Assembly: GCF_005280655.1 (NCBI RefSeq) | Contig: NZ_CP040058.1 | Span: forward strand, 2,208,001-2,272,000 | Source: Anaerostipes rhamnosivorans | GTDB taxonomy: Bacteria > Bacillota > Clostridia > Lachnospirales > Lachnospiraceae | DNA length: 64,000 bases | Direction of reading: 5' to 3' | The notes under the pieces: generated by a model | Seen by the model: the letters and a program-made list of their open reading frames with translations, nothing else | The model's database searches: none | What the model was told of the DNA's origin: nothing | In this document: positions 34,076 to 41,000 of the stretch, one piece after another | How the letters are laid out: each line of letters begins with the position of its first letter | How positions within the stretch are numbered: the stretch's first letter is position 1 | Translations under genes and position numbers: made by a program

Positions 34076-35250
34076 TAGATCTCCATCAGCTTTCCAAGAC
34101 GTCGGATTCCCTCCCGTATCACTTCCGGTTCAGAGTTTGTATAGTTTAGCCGGAACGTAGGGACAGCTTTTGTATCATCCACGTAAAATGGATTGCCCGG
34201 TACAAACGCCACTTTTTCTTCCATCGCCCGGTCAAACAGTTTAAGGGAAGACTCCCCTTCCGGAAGTGAACCCCAGACAAACATACCGCCCTTCGGCATC
34301 GTATAAGAGACACTGTCCGGAAAGAACTCCTTCATAGCCTGCAGCATTGCATCGCTTTGTTTCTTATAGAGATCTTTTATATGATCGATATGTTCATTTA
34401 GTTCATGATTCATAAGGTAGTCATAAACTGCATACTGGGCGAAGATATTGCTGTGCAGATCAGCTGCCTGCTTTGCTGTCACCAGATGGCTCATAAGTTC
34501 CCTATCCTTAGTGCAGATCCAGCCAAGCCTCATCCCAGGTGTAATGATCTTAGAAATTGTTCCAAACACCACACTTTTTTTCAGGCCGAAGGAACTGATA
34601 TATGGAAACACCTCTCCTTCAAATTTCAGCTGTCCATACGGATCATCTTCAATCAAATAAGCAGAGTAGCGGTTCAGAAGCTCACACATCTGCTTCCTCT
34701 TTTCCACGGAATAAGTAAGCCCTGTGGGGTTTTGAAAATTTGGAACTGTGTACAACAGTTTTACATTCCGTTTTTCCAAAATCAATTCCAATTTATCCAG
34801 ATCCAGACCGTCATCCAGGAGCGGCACCGGGCAAAAATCTGGCTCAAACATGGTAAACGCCTGAATTGCTCCCAGATATCCCGGTTCTTCGATGGCAAGG
34901 GCATCGCCAGGATTAATCAGTACTTTCCCCATTAAATCCAAAGCTTGTTGGGATCCGGTAGTGATCAAAATATCTTCAGCCTGAACATCCATCTGATACT
35001 CGTCCCGGTATCTTTTTGCCACCCATTCTCTGAGAGGCTGATATCCTTCTGTACTGGAGTACTGGAATACTTCATCTCCATATTGGTCGATCACTCGTTC
35101 CATAGACTGCTTGAGGGCTTCTTTCGGAAAAGAAACAGGATTTGGCAGACCTCCGGCAAAAGAAATGATATCATCCTTCTGGATGACTTTTAGGATCTCC
35201 CTTATGAAGGATGCCGGTGTCTTTAGGATTCTTTCTGAAAACTGTGTCAT
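34072..35250 (-). CDS. PLP-dependent aminotransferase, fold type I (MocR/LysN-like)
   Basis: 392-residue class I/II aminotransferase similar to 2-aminoadipate (LysN) and aromatic aminotransferases. Key blocks: G-G-L-P-N-P near 34, T-T-G-S-Q-Q-A-L-D-L for PLP phosphate, N-F-Q-N-P-T-G, Y-L-I-E-D-D-P-Y-G, and I-S-K-I-I-T-P-G-M-R with the PLP lysine (about 234). It is the catalytic domain only, without the GntR DNA-binding domain of MocR regulators. Transcribed from a near-perfect promoter at 35341-35369 with an 85-nt leader holding a CTAAGCCG/CGGTTTAG hairpin. Substrate not resolved. Confidence 0.87.
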   Translation of the reverse strand: MTQFSERILKTPASFIREILKVIQKDDIISFAGGLPNPVSFPKEALKQSMERVIDQYGDEVFQYSSTEGYQPLREWVAKRYRDEYQMDVQAEDILITTGSQQALDLMGKVLINPGDALAIEEPGYLGAIQAFTMFEPDFCPVPLLDDGLDLDKLELILEKRNVKLLYTVPNFQNPTGLTYSVEKRKQMCELLNRYSAYLIEDDPYGQLKFEGEVFPYISSFGLKKSVVFGTISKIITPGMRLGWICTKDRELMSHLVTAKQAADLHSNIFAQYAVYDYLMNHELNEHIDHIKDLYKKQSDAMLQAMKEFFPDSVSYTMPKGGMFVWGSLPEGESSLKLFDRAMEEKVAFVPGNPFYVDDTKAVPTFRLNYTNSEPEVIREGIRRLGKLMEIY

Positions 35251-35340
35251 GATTATGTACCTCTTCTTTCCGTGACGATGTAAGAAAAGCCCTAAACCGA
35301 CACTCCGGCTTAGAGCAATTCCGAATTTTTAATTTTAAAT

Positions 35341-35369
35341 ATTATAGTCCTTGTGCATTCAGATGTCAA
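35341..35369 (-). promoter_or_regulatory. Consensus sigma-A promoter of the aminotransferase gene
   Basis: Minus strand TTGACA (35364-35369), 17-bp spacer, TATAAT (35341-35346). Start about 35335. Confidence 0.88.
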
Positions 35370-35390
35370 GAAACGCTGGAATAGGCTGTT

Positions 35391-36407
35391 TTATTTAATC
35401 TTCACCTGTTCAATATTTTTGATGGTGATGACACTTCCACCTCCCGGTTCTTCCCGTATCTCTACATTATCCTTGGTAATATACTCTTCCATAGGGATTT
35501 TGATCTCAATTCCGGAATCAGTCTCCAGGATTTGGTATTCTAACTTCTTGACGGTATTCTCCTTTGCGACGGTAAAGGTATCATACTGGAGGTCATAACG
35601 CTCGATTCGGTCATCAAACTCCTGTTTCTTTTCTGTGCTCTCACCAAAGATCCGATCACCGATCTCATTGATACGGAATTCATTCTTCTCCGCAAATTCT
35701 TCTCTCAATTTGCTCTTAGCATCCAGACGGTTCTTTAAAGGTTCATTTTCATAACGGTTGTTGATGTCCGTGATCACTTTGTTCAGGATCTGGAACTTTT
35801 TCTTTGGCGCCATATCTGCATGGCACTGAAGGAACCGTTCGGATATGTAGTTGATCTTGTCCCCTGTGAGCATCTCATATTTCTTTTCCACCAGCTGTAC
35901 CTTATATTCCAGAAGATCTACGATGACAGCCTCTGTGAGTTTTGCCCCGTCCATGGGCATCACCCGCTGTATTACAATATCATTGACCTCATTTTCCTCC
36001 TCTTTGTGTACATAGGTCTCCTTATAGTTCATTTTAAGGAATGCTAGATGGACAACGCTGTAAAGCTGGAAACTGACAACAATCAGGTCTGCGGCTGGGA
36101 TGGTGACACTGTCGCACATAATGTCATAAAGGCTCTCTGCCAGAACTCTGCTTGCTTCCACAAAGCTTTCATCCTCCTGCTCCTCCATCGTTTCCAGGAG
36201 TGTCAAAACGGGAGACAGGTTTCCGTCAAACTGACACTTCTTAGTGTCATCGCTCTCTAAGATCTTAAAAATATGTCCACGGACAAATTCCATCAAGTCC
36301 GGCCCCATATCCAACAGTTCATTGGACAAACCAAGATATCCGTTATGGCTGTCCAGAATATGTATGATCCCTTTTCTGATAATAATGTCATCTCTCTGTA
36401 TCTGCAT
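35391..36407 (-). CDS. 37-kDa nucleoid-associated protein (NdpA/YejK family)
   Basis: 338-residue protein of the NA37 family. The N-terminal I-I-R-K-G-I-I-H-I-L-D block followed by H-N-G-Y-L-G-L-S is diagnostic. E. coli YejK/NdpA binds the nucleoid and was reported to interact with topoisomerases; Gram-positive members are little studied. The C terminus is charged. The ATG at 36407 has AGTAGGA upstream; the frame opens at 36470 without a site. The promoter at 36442-36470 overlaps the terminator of the metalloprotease gene upstream. Single-gene unit. Confidence 0.85.
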   Translation of the reverse strand: MQIQRDDIIIRKGIIHILDSHNGYLGLSNELLDMGPDLMEFVRGHIFKILESDDTKKCQFDGNLSPVLTLLETMEEQEDESFVEASRVLAESLYDIMCDSVTIPAADLIVVSFQLYSVVHLAFLKMNYKETYVHKEEENEVNDIVIQRVMPMDGAKLTEAVIVDLLEYKVQLVEKKYEMLTGDKINYISERFLQCHADMAPKKKFQILNKVITDINNRYENEPLKNRLDAKSKLREEFAEKNEFRINEIGDRIFGESTEKKQEFDDRIERYDLQYDTFTVAKENTVKKLEYQILETDSGIEIKIPMEEYITKDNVEIREEPGGGSVITIKNIEQVKIK

Positions 36408-36441
36408 ACTATTCCTACTTTCTAATAATTTTTCTTTGTCC

Positions 36442-36470
36442 ATTATACTAGAAAAAATCCGCCCGGACAA
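36442..36470 (-). promoter_or_regulatory. Promoter of the nucleoid-associated protein gene
   Basis: Minus strand TTGTCC (36465-36470), 17-bp spacer, TATAAT (36442-36447). The spacer and -35 lie inside the upstream terminator hairpin. Confidence 0.7.
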
Positions 36471-36486
36471 CTCCGGACGGATTTCT
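36451..36486 (-). terminator. Terminator of the metalloprotease gene
   Basis: Minus strand AAATCCGTCCGG / CCGGGCGGATTT hairpin followed by TTTTTTC, 15 nt after the stop at 36501. Confidence 0.88.
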
Positions 36487-36500
36487 ATAACCCCATTACC

Positions 36501-37286
36501 TTACATATCTGCAAGGACATTTTTGACATATTCATAAGCTCTTGGGCAATGTTTCTTTAAAGAAGTTCTGTTCATGCAATACTCTTTGTATACTTCTGCA
36601 AAGAACTCTTTGTTATTAGATACTGCATATGCTTTGTTGTCTCCGACAAATTTGCCTTTTTCAGCGTTATAGATCGCTTTAAACTCTGCTGTGGAATCAG
36701 CTCTGTTGTTTACATATGCTACAAAGTGTCCTACCTCGTGGACTAAAACTCTGTTGACATTCTCTTTTACGATGATCTTTCTCTGAGACGGGCTGAACAC
36801 TCCATCTGCACCTTTTAATACTGAAGAATTCGGATTGGTTTCAAATGTCATTCCGACTCTATTGAACTCATTGATCACCTTGTCATCGACGATTCCCTTT
36901 AACTGGTTAATACTTGCATTACCTGCCTGTGCGAGGTTTGTTGTCTTAATGACTTTCTTAACGATTGTTGTTGTCTTGACAGTTTTCTTTTTGGCTTTTT
37001 TTGTTGTCTTTACAACCACATTGGTCTGGACTGTCTCTTCAACTTTTTTAGATACGCTTGTGATAACCTTCTTGGATGTCTTTTTGGTTGTCTTTGTTGT
37101 TACCTTCGCGCGTTTAACCTTTTTCTTTAACTTATATGTTTTGGTTTTTACTTTCTTGGATGTACTTGTTTTGACTGTTACTTTATTGCTGGCTGCTGAT
37201 ACAGTTGCTGCCGCCGGTGCTGTGAGTCCAACTACAAGTAAAACTGCAAATGCACTTACCAGAACTTTTTTGATTGCTTTTTTCAT
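36501..37286 (-). CDS. Secreted zinc metalloprotease, anthrax-lethal-factor/PPEP-like
   Basis: 261-residue secreted protein. Signal peptide (about 1-32), then a low-complexity Lys/Thr/Val-rich region (about 35-115), then a compact catalytic domain (about 120-261). H183-E184-V-G-H187 gives two zinc ligands and the general base. Y220 and E227 (in E-F-F-A-E) have the Y-x6-E spacing of the anthrax lethal factor and C. difficile PPEP-1. PPEP-1 cuts Pro-Pro bonds in surface adhesins to release cells; specificity here is not known. The ATG at 37286 is spaced best from GAGGAGG (9 nt). Two c-di-GMP-I riboswitches lie in the leader. Possibly a surface-release protease. Confidence 0.82.
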   Translation of the reverse strand: MKKAIKKVLVSAFAVLLVVGLTAPAAATVSAASNKVTVKTSTSKKVKTKTYKLKKKVKRAKVTTKTTKKTSKKVITSVSKKVEETVQTNVVVKTTKKAKKKTVKTTTIVKKVIKTTNLAQAGNASINQLKGIVDDKVINEFNRVGMTFETNPNSSVLKGADGVFSPSQRKIIVKENVNRVLVHEVGHFVAYVNNRADSTAEFKAIYNAEKGKFVGDNKAYAVSNNKEFFAEVYKEYCMNRTSLKKHCPRAYEYVKNVLADM

Positions 37287-37344
37287 GACCATGCGCCTCC
37301 TCTATTTCATAGACACAAGCCAGTGACCATCTTGATCTCTGGTA

Positions 37345-37368
37345 CGAAAAAAGCAACCTGCTTATTTC
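37345..37368 (-). terminator. Weak terminator-like hairpin after the proximal aptamer
   Basis: Minus strand GAAA-T-AAGCA / TGCTT-T-TTTC hairpin with a 3-nt loop and a run of six T. The stem is short, so the call is tentative. Confidence 0.45.
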
Positions 37369-37391
37369 TTACACATGAACTTCTCTCATGC

Positions 37392-37465
37392 GGCAACCGG
37401 CTATCGTAATCTTAAAAAGATCTTAGACCCTTGGCTTTGTGTCACTACCTTTCGATAGTTTTACT
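37392..37465 (-). promoter_or_regulatory. c-di-GMP-I riboswitch aptamer, proximal copy
   Basis: Minus strand: AGTAAAAC, a CTATCGAAAGGTAG GNRA hairpin, the conserved TGACACAAAGCCA segment, GGGTCTAAG, a variable stem, then GATAGCCGGTTGCC. This matches the GEMM-I layout (GNRA tetraloop, ACAAAGCC, GCCGGTTGCC-type closing). Very similar to the distal copy. Confidence 0.88.
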
Positions 37466-37583
37466 AAAAATATTAAATTACTGATTAATTAACTTCATCA
37501 TCCATGTTGTGATTCTGTGTAGAATATTAATTAATCCAGCTTTATGAAATTCGGAGCATCTATCTGGAACGTTCTCTTCCAAA

Positions 37584-37624
37584 TAAAAAAACCATTTGCA
37601 AAGTTATCCTTTACAAACGGTTGC
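37584..37624 (-). terminator. Terminator between the two aptamers (expression platform of the distal one)
   Basis: Minus strand AACCGTTTG / CAAATGGTT (one G-T wobble) followed by seven T. Its 5' arm begins GCAACC, complementary to GGTTGC at the 3' end of the distal aptamer, so aptamer closing and terminator are linked. Confidence 0.78.
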
Positions 37625-37680
37625 ACTTATAATCATATAAGATAGATAATTATTATCCATACACATTAAATATATAATGT

Positions 37681-37759
37681 GGCAACCGGCTGTCATAATC
37701 CTCTATATGAGGACCTTAGACCCTTTGGCTTTGTGTCACTATCTTTCAATAGTTTTACC
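37681..37759 (-). promoter_or_regulatory. c-di-GMP-I riboswitch aptamer, distal copy
   Basis: Minus strand: GGTAAAAC, a CTATTGAAAGATAG GNRA hairpin, TGACACAAAGCCA, GGGTCTAAGG, a CCTCATATAGAGG variable hairpin, then GACAGCCGGTTGCC. GGTAA at the start can pair with TTGCC at the end (P1). Confidence 0.9.
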
Positions 37760-37814
37760 GATGAATAATTCAATTGTACGATAAGACCTAGTAACTTACT
37801 CTTATCTTAGTTTT

Positions 37815-37843
37815 ATTATATGCCTCTATATCAATTTTGTCAA
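37815..37843 (-). promoter_or_regulatory. Perfect sigma-A promoter of the riboswitch-metalloprotease unit
   Basis: Minus strand TTGACA (37838-37843), 17-bp spacer, TATAAT (37815-37820). Start about 37808, leader about 520 nt. Confidence 0.9.
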
Positions 37844-37890
37844 CATTAATTCTGATTATTTTTCAATATGAATCTATATAATGTATGATA

Positions 37891-37947
37891 TTTTCCACAT
37901 GATTTCCGTTCGGCTCTTAGAATGCCTCACTCCAATCATGTAGAAAA
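37891..37947. repeat. Structured hairpin repeat, family H, copy 4
   Basis: Arms TTTTCCACATGAT and ATCATGTAGAAAA (one mismatch) around a 31-nt core. On the minus strand the core starts TGGAGTGAGGC and ends GAACGGAA. Just upstream of the metalloprotease promoter. Confidence 0.85.
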
Positions 37948-38004
37948 TGGACGTAATGTCTGCTGGAGATGGCTGTTGCAAGACAAAAGGCGCCACCTAC
38001 GAAA
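37948..38004. repeat. Family H linker, second copy
   Basis: Contains GGACGTAATGTCTGC and GACAAAAGGCGCCACC. Nearly identical to the inverse of 14556-14615. Joins two family H hairpins. Confidence 0.8.
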
Positions 38005-38065
38005 GTTATTTACCACTATTGGAGGAGCGCATTTCAAAAGCGCGACGGAAATAGTGGTAAATAAC
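38005..38065. repeat. Structured hairpin repeat, family H, copy 5
   Basis: 15-bp perfect arms GTTATTTACCACTAT / ATAGTGGTAAATAAC around a 31-nt core starting TGGAGGAGCGC and ending GACGGAA. Ends 24 bp from the stop of the RsmH-like gene. Confidence 0.87.
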
Positions 38066-38088
38066 TCATACTTCTAGACATCCTGTCT

Positions 38089-39138
38089 CTATGCCTTCAC
38101 TGCCCATCTCATTTTTGTGGACCGGGCCCTTCCGTTTTTCGCACATTCCTCGGCAGACGGCCTGATCACATCCTTTGCTATATCCGAATATATCCCTTCC
38201 CGGTATAATTGCTTAAAAGCCTTTTTCACGATCCGGTCTTCCCCGGAATGAAAGGTCAGTATGGCAGCTCTCCCGCCCTCTGCAAGGACATGGGGCAGTT
38301 TTTCCATAAATTCATACAGTACCTCAAACTCACTGTTTACGTCGATCCTCAAGGCCTGGAAGGTCCTCTGGCAGGATTTCTTTACAGCTTCCTTCCTCTC
38401 GGCTATCGGAATAAACGCCAGTGCTCCTTCTATTACTTTACGAAGATGTGTAGTTGTAGATATGACATTGCCCTTTTTTTGTTCTGATATAATGGCCTTA
38501 GTGATTTCCGCGGCATAAGGCTCATCCGCGTTTTCCATGAGCATTCCGTGGAGTTCTTCCCGCTCAGCTGTCCTCAAGCGCTCGGCAGCTGATATTCCTT
38601 TCTTGGGATTCAGACGGAGATCCAGCGGGCCTTCTGTTTTATAGGAAAAACCCCTGTCCGGATTATCGATCTGCATGGACGATACACCCAAATCCGCCAG
38701 CACAAAATCAAACTTGCCATATTCCTGTGCTATCTTATCAATATTGGCAAAGTTCTCAAGTCTTACAGTCAAGATCTCCGGTCCGTACCCCAGCCCTGCC
38801 AAGCGTTCTGTTGTCTTTGCAGACTCAATCGGGTCCACATCAAGTGCATAGAGATGTCCCTGTCCATTCAGCCTTTTGAGCATCTCCAGGGTGTGCCCTC
38901 CATATCCAAGTGTTGCGTCCAGACCCTTCTGTCCCGGTTTTATCTGCAGAAACTCCATAATTTCTTTCACGCAGATCGGGATATGCATCCCCGCCGGCGT
39001 ACTTCCTTTTTGTATCACCTTTGCCACAGTATCCGCATACTTTTCCAGATGGAGCTCTTTGTATTTTTCTTTATAGGTTTTTGGATGTGTACCGCTGTAG
39101 CGCACACGTCTTTTATGCTTCTGTTCCTGATTTTCCAT
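38089..39138 (-). CDS. RsmH-like 16S rRNA (cytosine-N4) methyltransferase, with N-terminal extension
   Basis: 349-residue SAM methyltransferase of the RsmH/MraW family, which methylates C1402 in the ribosomal P site. Motifs: G-L-D-A-T-L-G-Y-G-G-H-T, A-L-D-V-D-P, L-A-D-L-G-V-S-S-M-Q-I-D, G-F-S-Y, L-D-L-R, F-Q-A-L-R-I-D-V-N and L-T-F-H-S-G-E-D. About 45 extra basic residues precede the usual start (K-H-K-R-R-V-R-Y-S-G...). It is not in a division-cell-wall (mraZ-ftsL-pbp) cluster, so it may be a second copy or have a different target. Downstream of it is family H repeat DNA. Confidence 0.85.
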   Translation of the reverse strand: MENQEQKHKRRVRYSGTHPKTYKEKYKELHLEKYADTVAKVIQKGSTPAGMHIPICVKEIMEFLQIKPGQKGLDATLGYGGHTLEMLKRLNGQGHLYALDVDPIESAKTTERLAGLGYGPEILTVRLENFANIDKIAQEYGKFDFVLADLGVSSMQIDNPDRGFSYKTEGPLDLRLNPKKGISAAERLRTAEREELHGMLMENADEPYAAEITKAIISEQKKGNVISTTTHLRKVIEGALAFIPIAERKEAVKKSCQRTFQALRIDVNSEFEVLYEFMEKLPHVLAEGGRAAILTFHSGEDRIVKKAFKQLYREGIYSDIAKDVIRPSAEECAKNGRARSTKMRWAVKA

Positions 39139-39198
39139 GTCTAACTATCTCCTTTTATGTCATAGTAACATATGACAGCACTTTTTCCAAACACACAA

Positions 39199-40107
39199 CT
39201 ACATCAGACTACCCTGGTATATTTTTTTGCTGCCCTTATATCTTGACGGCGTACAGCCCATTTTTTGTTTAAACACTTCGGTAAAATAACTACTCCCCGA
39301 AAAACCGGTTTCCTGTGCAATCTCTGTCATGGAATAGGTCCCCTGTTCAATCAGTATAAGGCTCCTGCGGATCCTGTAAGTATTCACATATTCAATGGGG
39401 CTTTCCTTCACCACATTCCGGAACATCCTGCAGCATTCACTCTGACAGGACTGACATATCTCCGCAATTTCTTTCAGGGTGATCTTTCTTTTATAATGTT
39501 TCTGGATGTATGCGATCCCTCTGCGTACCCTCTCCGTATCCTTGTTCATCGATACAGCCCCATTTTGCTCTTTGCCCAGGTATCGGATGAATCCGTTCCA
39601 AAACAAAAAAAACCTTCCGGCCATTTCCATCTCATATCCTTCCAGCTTCGTCTCATAAATACGGACCATCTCCTCCAGCTGTCCGATCAGTTCCCTCTGC
39701 CCGGCAGTATTGCTGTAAAGCGGGATGCAGGGAATCTCCGTATTGTTTATGACAGGCTCCATGAACTTCCGGTAAACCAGACTGTCCGTACTTCCGCCCA
39801 AGAAAAAAGGCTCCGCACGGACAACACTAAACCTGCACTCCTTTTTTCCTTTCATTTGAGCCATGTGAAGGGTATTCTGGTTGAGAAAGATCCCATCCCC
39901 CTCCTTCAGTTCATAGACCCGTCCCCCTGCCTCATAGATACATTCGCCCTCTGTTATGATAGAAAATTCGATCTCCGGATGCCAATGGCACTGAAAATAT
40001 CGGTTGAAATATTTAAGGAAGCTGTCACTGCTGGCCCATACAGGAAATCTCTGGTCCAGAGACTGGTTCAGTTCCCTGAAATTCTGGTCTGTTTCGATCT
40101 GCCTCAC
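39199..40107 (-). CDS. AraC-family transcriptional regulator
   Basis: 302-residue regulator. An N-terminal cupin-like sensing domain (about 30-150; H-W-H-P-E-I-E-F-S near 42) is joined to two C-terminal helix-turn-helix motifs (about 200-300; I-T-L-K-E-I-A-E-I-C-Q and M-T-E-I-A-Q-E-T-G-F-S-G-S-S-Y-F). Such regulators usually sense sugars. It is divergent from the HAD gene by 118 bp, so they may share control. No sugar operon is adjacent. Ligand unknown. Confidence 0.87.
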   Translation of the reverse strand: MRQIETDQNFRELNQSLDQRFPVWASSDSFLKYFNRYFQCHWHPEIEFSIITEGECIYEAGGRVYELKEGDGIFLNQNTLHMAQMKGKKECRFSVVRAEPFFLGGSTDSLVYRKFMEPVINNTEIPCIPLYSNTAGQRELIGQLEEMVRIYETKLEGYEMEMAGRFFLFWNGFIRYLGKEQNGAVSMNKDTERVRRGIAYIQKHYKRKITLKEIAEICQSCQSECCRMFRNVVKESPIEYVNTYRIRRSLILIEQGTYSMTEIAQETGFSGSSYFTEVFKQKMGCTPSRYKGSKKIYQGSLM

Positions 40108-40224
40108 AATATCCTCCCTCTTTTGCCATAGGATTGTTATAAAACGTCCTAATATGCTGATATATTATCCCTCTGATTCAAATTATAATGATAAGAGAAC
40201 GAAATTGCAAGGAGGCACACCAAT

Positions 40225-40893
40225 ATGATTCAAGGCGTTATTTTTGACATGGACGGCCTGATGCTCGATACAGAGACTCTGGCCATACCCGCTTGGCTGC
40301 AGGCCGGAGAAACCTACGGCTATCCAATCACAGAAGAACACGTCCGGCACACCTTTGGATTCTCTGTCCCCGGAATGCAGGAGTACTTTACATCTCTGTT
40401 CGGACCTGATTTTCCATTTGGTAAAGCTCTTCAAATAAGAAAGGATTATGTAAATGACTGGATTGATGAGAACGGAGTCCCATTCAAGCCGGGACTTCTC
40501 AACCTGCTCTCATTTCTAAGAGACGGCGGCTATAAGACCGCAGTTGCCACATCCTGTGATCTGGAACGCGTCACCCGCTATTTTCGGCAAGGAGAGATCA
40601 TGGATTTCTTCGATGCCATAGTCACTGGAGAAATGGTTCCTCGCAGCAAGCCCTTTCCAGATATTTTCCTGAAGGCAGCTGAAAGGCTGGATCTGGATCC
40701 TTCTGTATGTGTGGGACTTGAGGACTCCCCTGCTGGATTGGAGTCCATCTCCCGCGCAGGCATGACTTCCATTATGATTCCCGATAAAATCCCTTATTCT
40801 GATGCCTTAAAACCATTCGTCAATTTGGTATACAAGGATCTAAATGATGTCATAGCCTATCTGAAAAAAGCGGACAATCCCCTCAATCTCTGA
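40225..40893 (+). CDS. HAD-family phosphatase (beta-phosphoglucomutase/YniC-like)
   Basis: 222-residue subfamily IA haloacid-dehalogenase-fold phosphatase. D9-M-D11-G (in I-F-D-M-D-G-L) supplies nucleophile and acid, T-S in V-A-T-S-C-D is motif II, K in S-K-P-F-P-D is motif III, and E-D-S-P-A-G-L is motif IV. The cap domain lies about 17-80. Closest to sugar-phosphate phosphatases and beta-phosphoglucomutases; the substrate cannot be fixed. AAGGAGG precedes the ATG. Followed by repeat family P. Confidence 0.85.
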   Translation: MIQGVIFDMDGLMLDTETLAIPAWLQAGETYGYPITEEHVRHTFGFSVPGMQEYFTSLFGPDFPFGKALQIRKDYVNDWIDENGVPFKPGLLNLLSFLRDGGYKTAVATSCDLERVTRYFRQGEIMDFFDAIVTGEMVPRSKPFPDIFLKAAERLDLDPSVCVGLEDSPAGLESISRAGMTSIMIPDKIPYSDALKPFVNLVYKDLNDVIAYLKKADNPLNL

Positions 40894-40985
40894 GGGACTT
40901 ATCCAATTTGAACACCAAATACGTAACACTCGCAGGGCTTTTTTTACCATAGTGAGGTTCAAAGAACCTTCCTATGGTACAAAAG
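40876..40985. repeat. Palindromic intergenic repeat, family P, copy 3 (diverged)
   Basis: CCCCTCAATCTCTGAGGGA hairpin, then CACCAAATACG, then TACCATAG (40945-40952) / CTATGGTA (40972-40979) with an inner GAGGTTC/GAACCTTC stem. Same block order as 20263-20410. Confidence 0.65.
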
Positions 40986-41000
40986 CACTGGCGGTCCGGC

